Source of the DNA: Spiribacter sp. 2438
GTDB lineage: Bacteria; Pseudomonadota; Gammaproteobacteria; Nitrococcales; Nitrococcaceae
Assembly (NCBI RefSeq): GCF_009676705.1
Contig: NZ_CP046046.1
Coordinates: forward strand, 868,001-932,000
Length of the DNA: 64,000 bases
Reading direction: 5' to 3'
A model generated the notes under the pieces. That model did not search any database and was not told where the DNA came from. It saw only the letters and a list, made by a program, of their open reading frames with translations. This document shows positions 63,235 through 64,000 of the stretch, piece by piece (position 1 is the first letter of the stretch; every line of letters starts with the position of its first letter). A program made the position numbers and the translations under genes.

Positions 63235-63771
63235 ATGCACGATGAAGATCCGGACACCGCTTTGTTCCGGGCGGCCATGTCCGACGTGCGGCCACTTCGG
63301 CATCGTCAGCGCGCGGAGCTGAGGCGGCGCCGTCCGCCACCGATTCCCGGGCAGCGGCATGCCGATGATCGGGCCGTGCTCCGGGAACTGGCGGAGGGCG
63401 AACGCGACGGCAGTGCCCTGGGCGCGGAAATGGGGGAAGCCCTGGCCTATGCGCAACCCGGCCTTCAGAAACGCACGCTAAAGCGTCTCCGCCGGGGTGA
63501 ATTCAGCGTCATGGCCGAGCTGGATCTTCATGGCCAGACGGTGGAGCCGGCCCGCCGCCTGCTCCATGATTTCCTCAATGAGTGTCGTCAGCGCCATCTC
63601 GGCTGTGTTCGGGTGATTCATGGCAAGGGACGCCGCTCCAGCAATGCAGGCCCCGTGCTCAAGGGCCAGGTCGATCGGTGGCTGCGCCAGCGGGATGACG
63701 TGCTGGCCTTTTGCTCGGCCCGCCCGGTAGATGGCGGTACCGGCGCGCTGTACGTGCTACTCCGGCGCTGA
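63235..63771 (+). CDS. smrB: Smr domain protein (SmrB-like ribosome rescue nuclease)
   Basis: 178-aa protein with an N-terminal charged helix and an Smr domain: ELDLHGQTVEPARRLLHDFL, VRVIHGKGRR, and AFCSARPVDGGTGALYVLLR. The DLHG and HGKG motifs are intact. E. coli SmrB cleaves mRNA between collided ribosomes. GGGAG precedes the ATG at 63235. It overlaps convergent truD by 15 bp; its placement between truD and surE interrupts the truD-surE operon of E. coli. Confidence 0.85.
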   Translation: MHDEDPDTALFRAAMSDVRPLRHRQRAELRRRRPPPIPGQRHADDRAVLRELAEGERDGSALGAEMGEALAYAQPGLQKRTLKRLRRGEFSVMAELDLHGQTVEPARRLLHDFLNECRQRHLGCVRVIHGKGRRSSNAGPVLKGQVDRWLRQRDDVLAFCSARPVDGGTGALYVLLRR

Positions 63772-64000
63772 CCAGTTCACCACTTCCCGGAGCACCGTGG
63801 TGGCGTAGCCACCCGGTGGCAGGGTGAACTCCAGCACCAGCTGGTCGGGCTCGGGTTGATGCCAGCAAAGACCGCTTGGCAAAAGGCGCAGCGAGCGGCG
63901 GCTGGCCTCCAGCTTCATTTCGGCAAGCCAAGCGGGGACGTCCCTCATGGCGCCCAGCGCCTGCGCCTCGTGCTCCATCAGCGATGGCTGGAGTTCCATA
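63757..64000 (-). CDS. truD: tRNA pseudouridine(13) synthase TruD, C-terminal fragment
   Basis: Only about 80 codons of the 3' end are in the window. The visible tail contains SLRLLPSGLCWHQPEPDQLVL and FTLPPGGYATTVLREVVN, matching the end of TruD (LPAGSFATSVVREL in E. coli). TruD modifies U13 of tRNA-Glu. The start lies past base 64000. Confidence 0.85.
   Translation of the reverse strand, partial: MELQPSLMEHEAQALGAMRDVPAWLAEMKLEASRRSLRLLPSGLCWHQPEPDQLVLEFTLPPGGYATTVLREVVNWSAPE

Noticed and set aside
1-64000. CRISPR array, restriction-modification, toxin-antitoxin or prophage genes
   Set aside because: I looked for regularly spaced repeats and for signature proteins of these systems on both strands and found none.

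Overview
The window is GC-rich, densely packed chromosomal DNA from a gammaproteobacterium. The gene orders yceD-rpmF-plsX-fabHDG-acpP-fabF-pabC-mltG-tmk-holB, rne/rluC, lolC-lolD-comEC-lpxK-kdsB, hom-thrC and surE-pcm-yqaA-nlpD are gammaproteobacterial. The compactness, acidic proteins and family mix suggest an Ectothiorhodospiraceae-like (for example Spiribacter-type) halophile, but this is inferred from gene content only. There is no prophage, transposase, CRISPR array or rRNA. One tRNA (Ser, anticodon TGA) is present.

Layout. 1-2170: start of a DUF3422 gene, a rhomboid protease, dusB, then a 348-bp gap holding three DnaA-box-like sites. 2171-5308: a hydroxyacid dehydrogenase, an SDR and a TraB-family membrane protein. 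5305-15785: a long leftward operon for fatty-acid/phospholipid synthesis, L32, folate (pabC), MltG, Tmk, HolB and a TatD-family hydrolase. 15908-21220: Maf/YceF, SppA, RluC and RNase E. 21217-28045: leftward envelope operon sfsA-lolC-lolD-comEC-lpxK-kdsB. 28141-32278: mfd and csiV. 32244-35119: leftward salvage and peptidoglycan-recycling set (L,D-transpeptidase, nagZ, hpt, methylthioinosine phosphorylase). 35210-38296: gpmA-moaC facing yfcG-mazG-PCD. 38325-44676: ispG, then a leftward AMP-ligase-thiD-Rrf2-fdxA operon, tatD and dusA. 44736-47696: an Lpp-like lipoprotein between two L,D-transpeptidases, and a small outer-membrane barrel. 47697-48059: tRNA-Ser with a duplicated 3' end, two terminators and REP-like hairpins. 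48101-53482: pyrD, a ParA-like ATPase with a DUF6231 partner, an alpha/beta hydrolase and prc. 53479-59912: leftward alaC-hom-thrC-RpfE-like-recJ. 60080-64000: Mth938-like protein, surE-pcm-yqaA-nlpD (no rpoS follows), an Smr protein and the end of truD.

Themes. Envelope biogenesis dominates: lipid A (LpxK, KdsB), lipoprotein export (LolCD), Lpp attachment (L,D-transpeptidases), peptidoglycan cutting and recycling (MltG, NagZ, NlpD, Prc, CsiV). Packing is extreme. Operon joints are usually ATGA, GTGA or TAATG overlaps, and five convergent gene pairs end on an interlocked 4-nt CTAG or TTAG. Several first genes lack a Shine-Dalgarno and carry a -10-like box 6-9 nt before the start codon, suggesting leaderless mRNAs. 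The clearest non-textbook items are the DnaA-box cluster, the tRNA-Ser duplication with REP-like hairpins, an IscR-like regulator without its cluster cysteines, a ThrC with a Cys/His-rich segment, and a ComEC with a broken metallo-beta-lactamase motif. No clear novel multi-gene system is visible.
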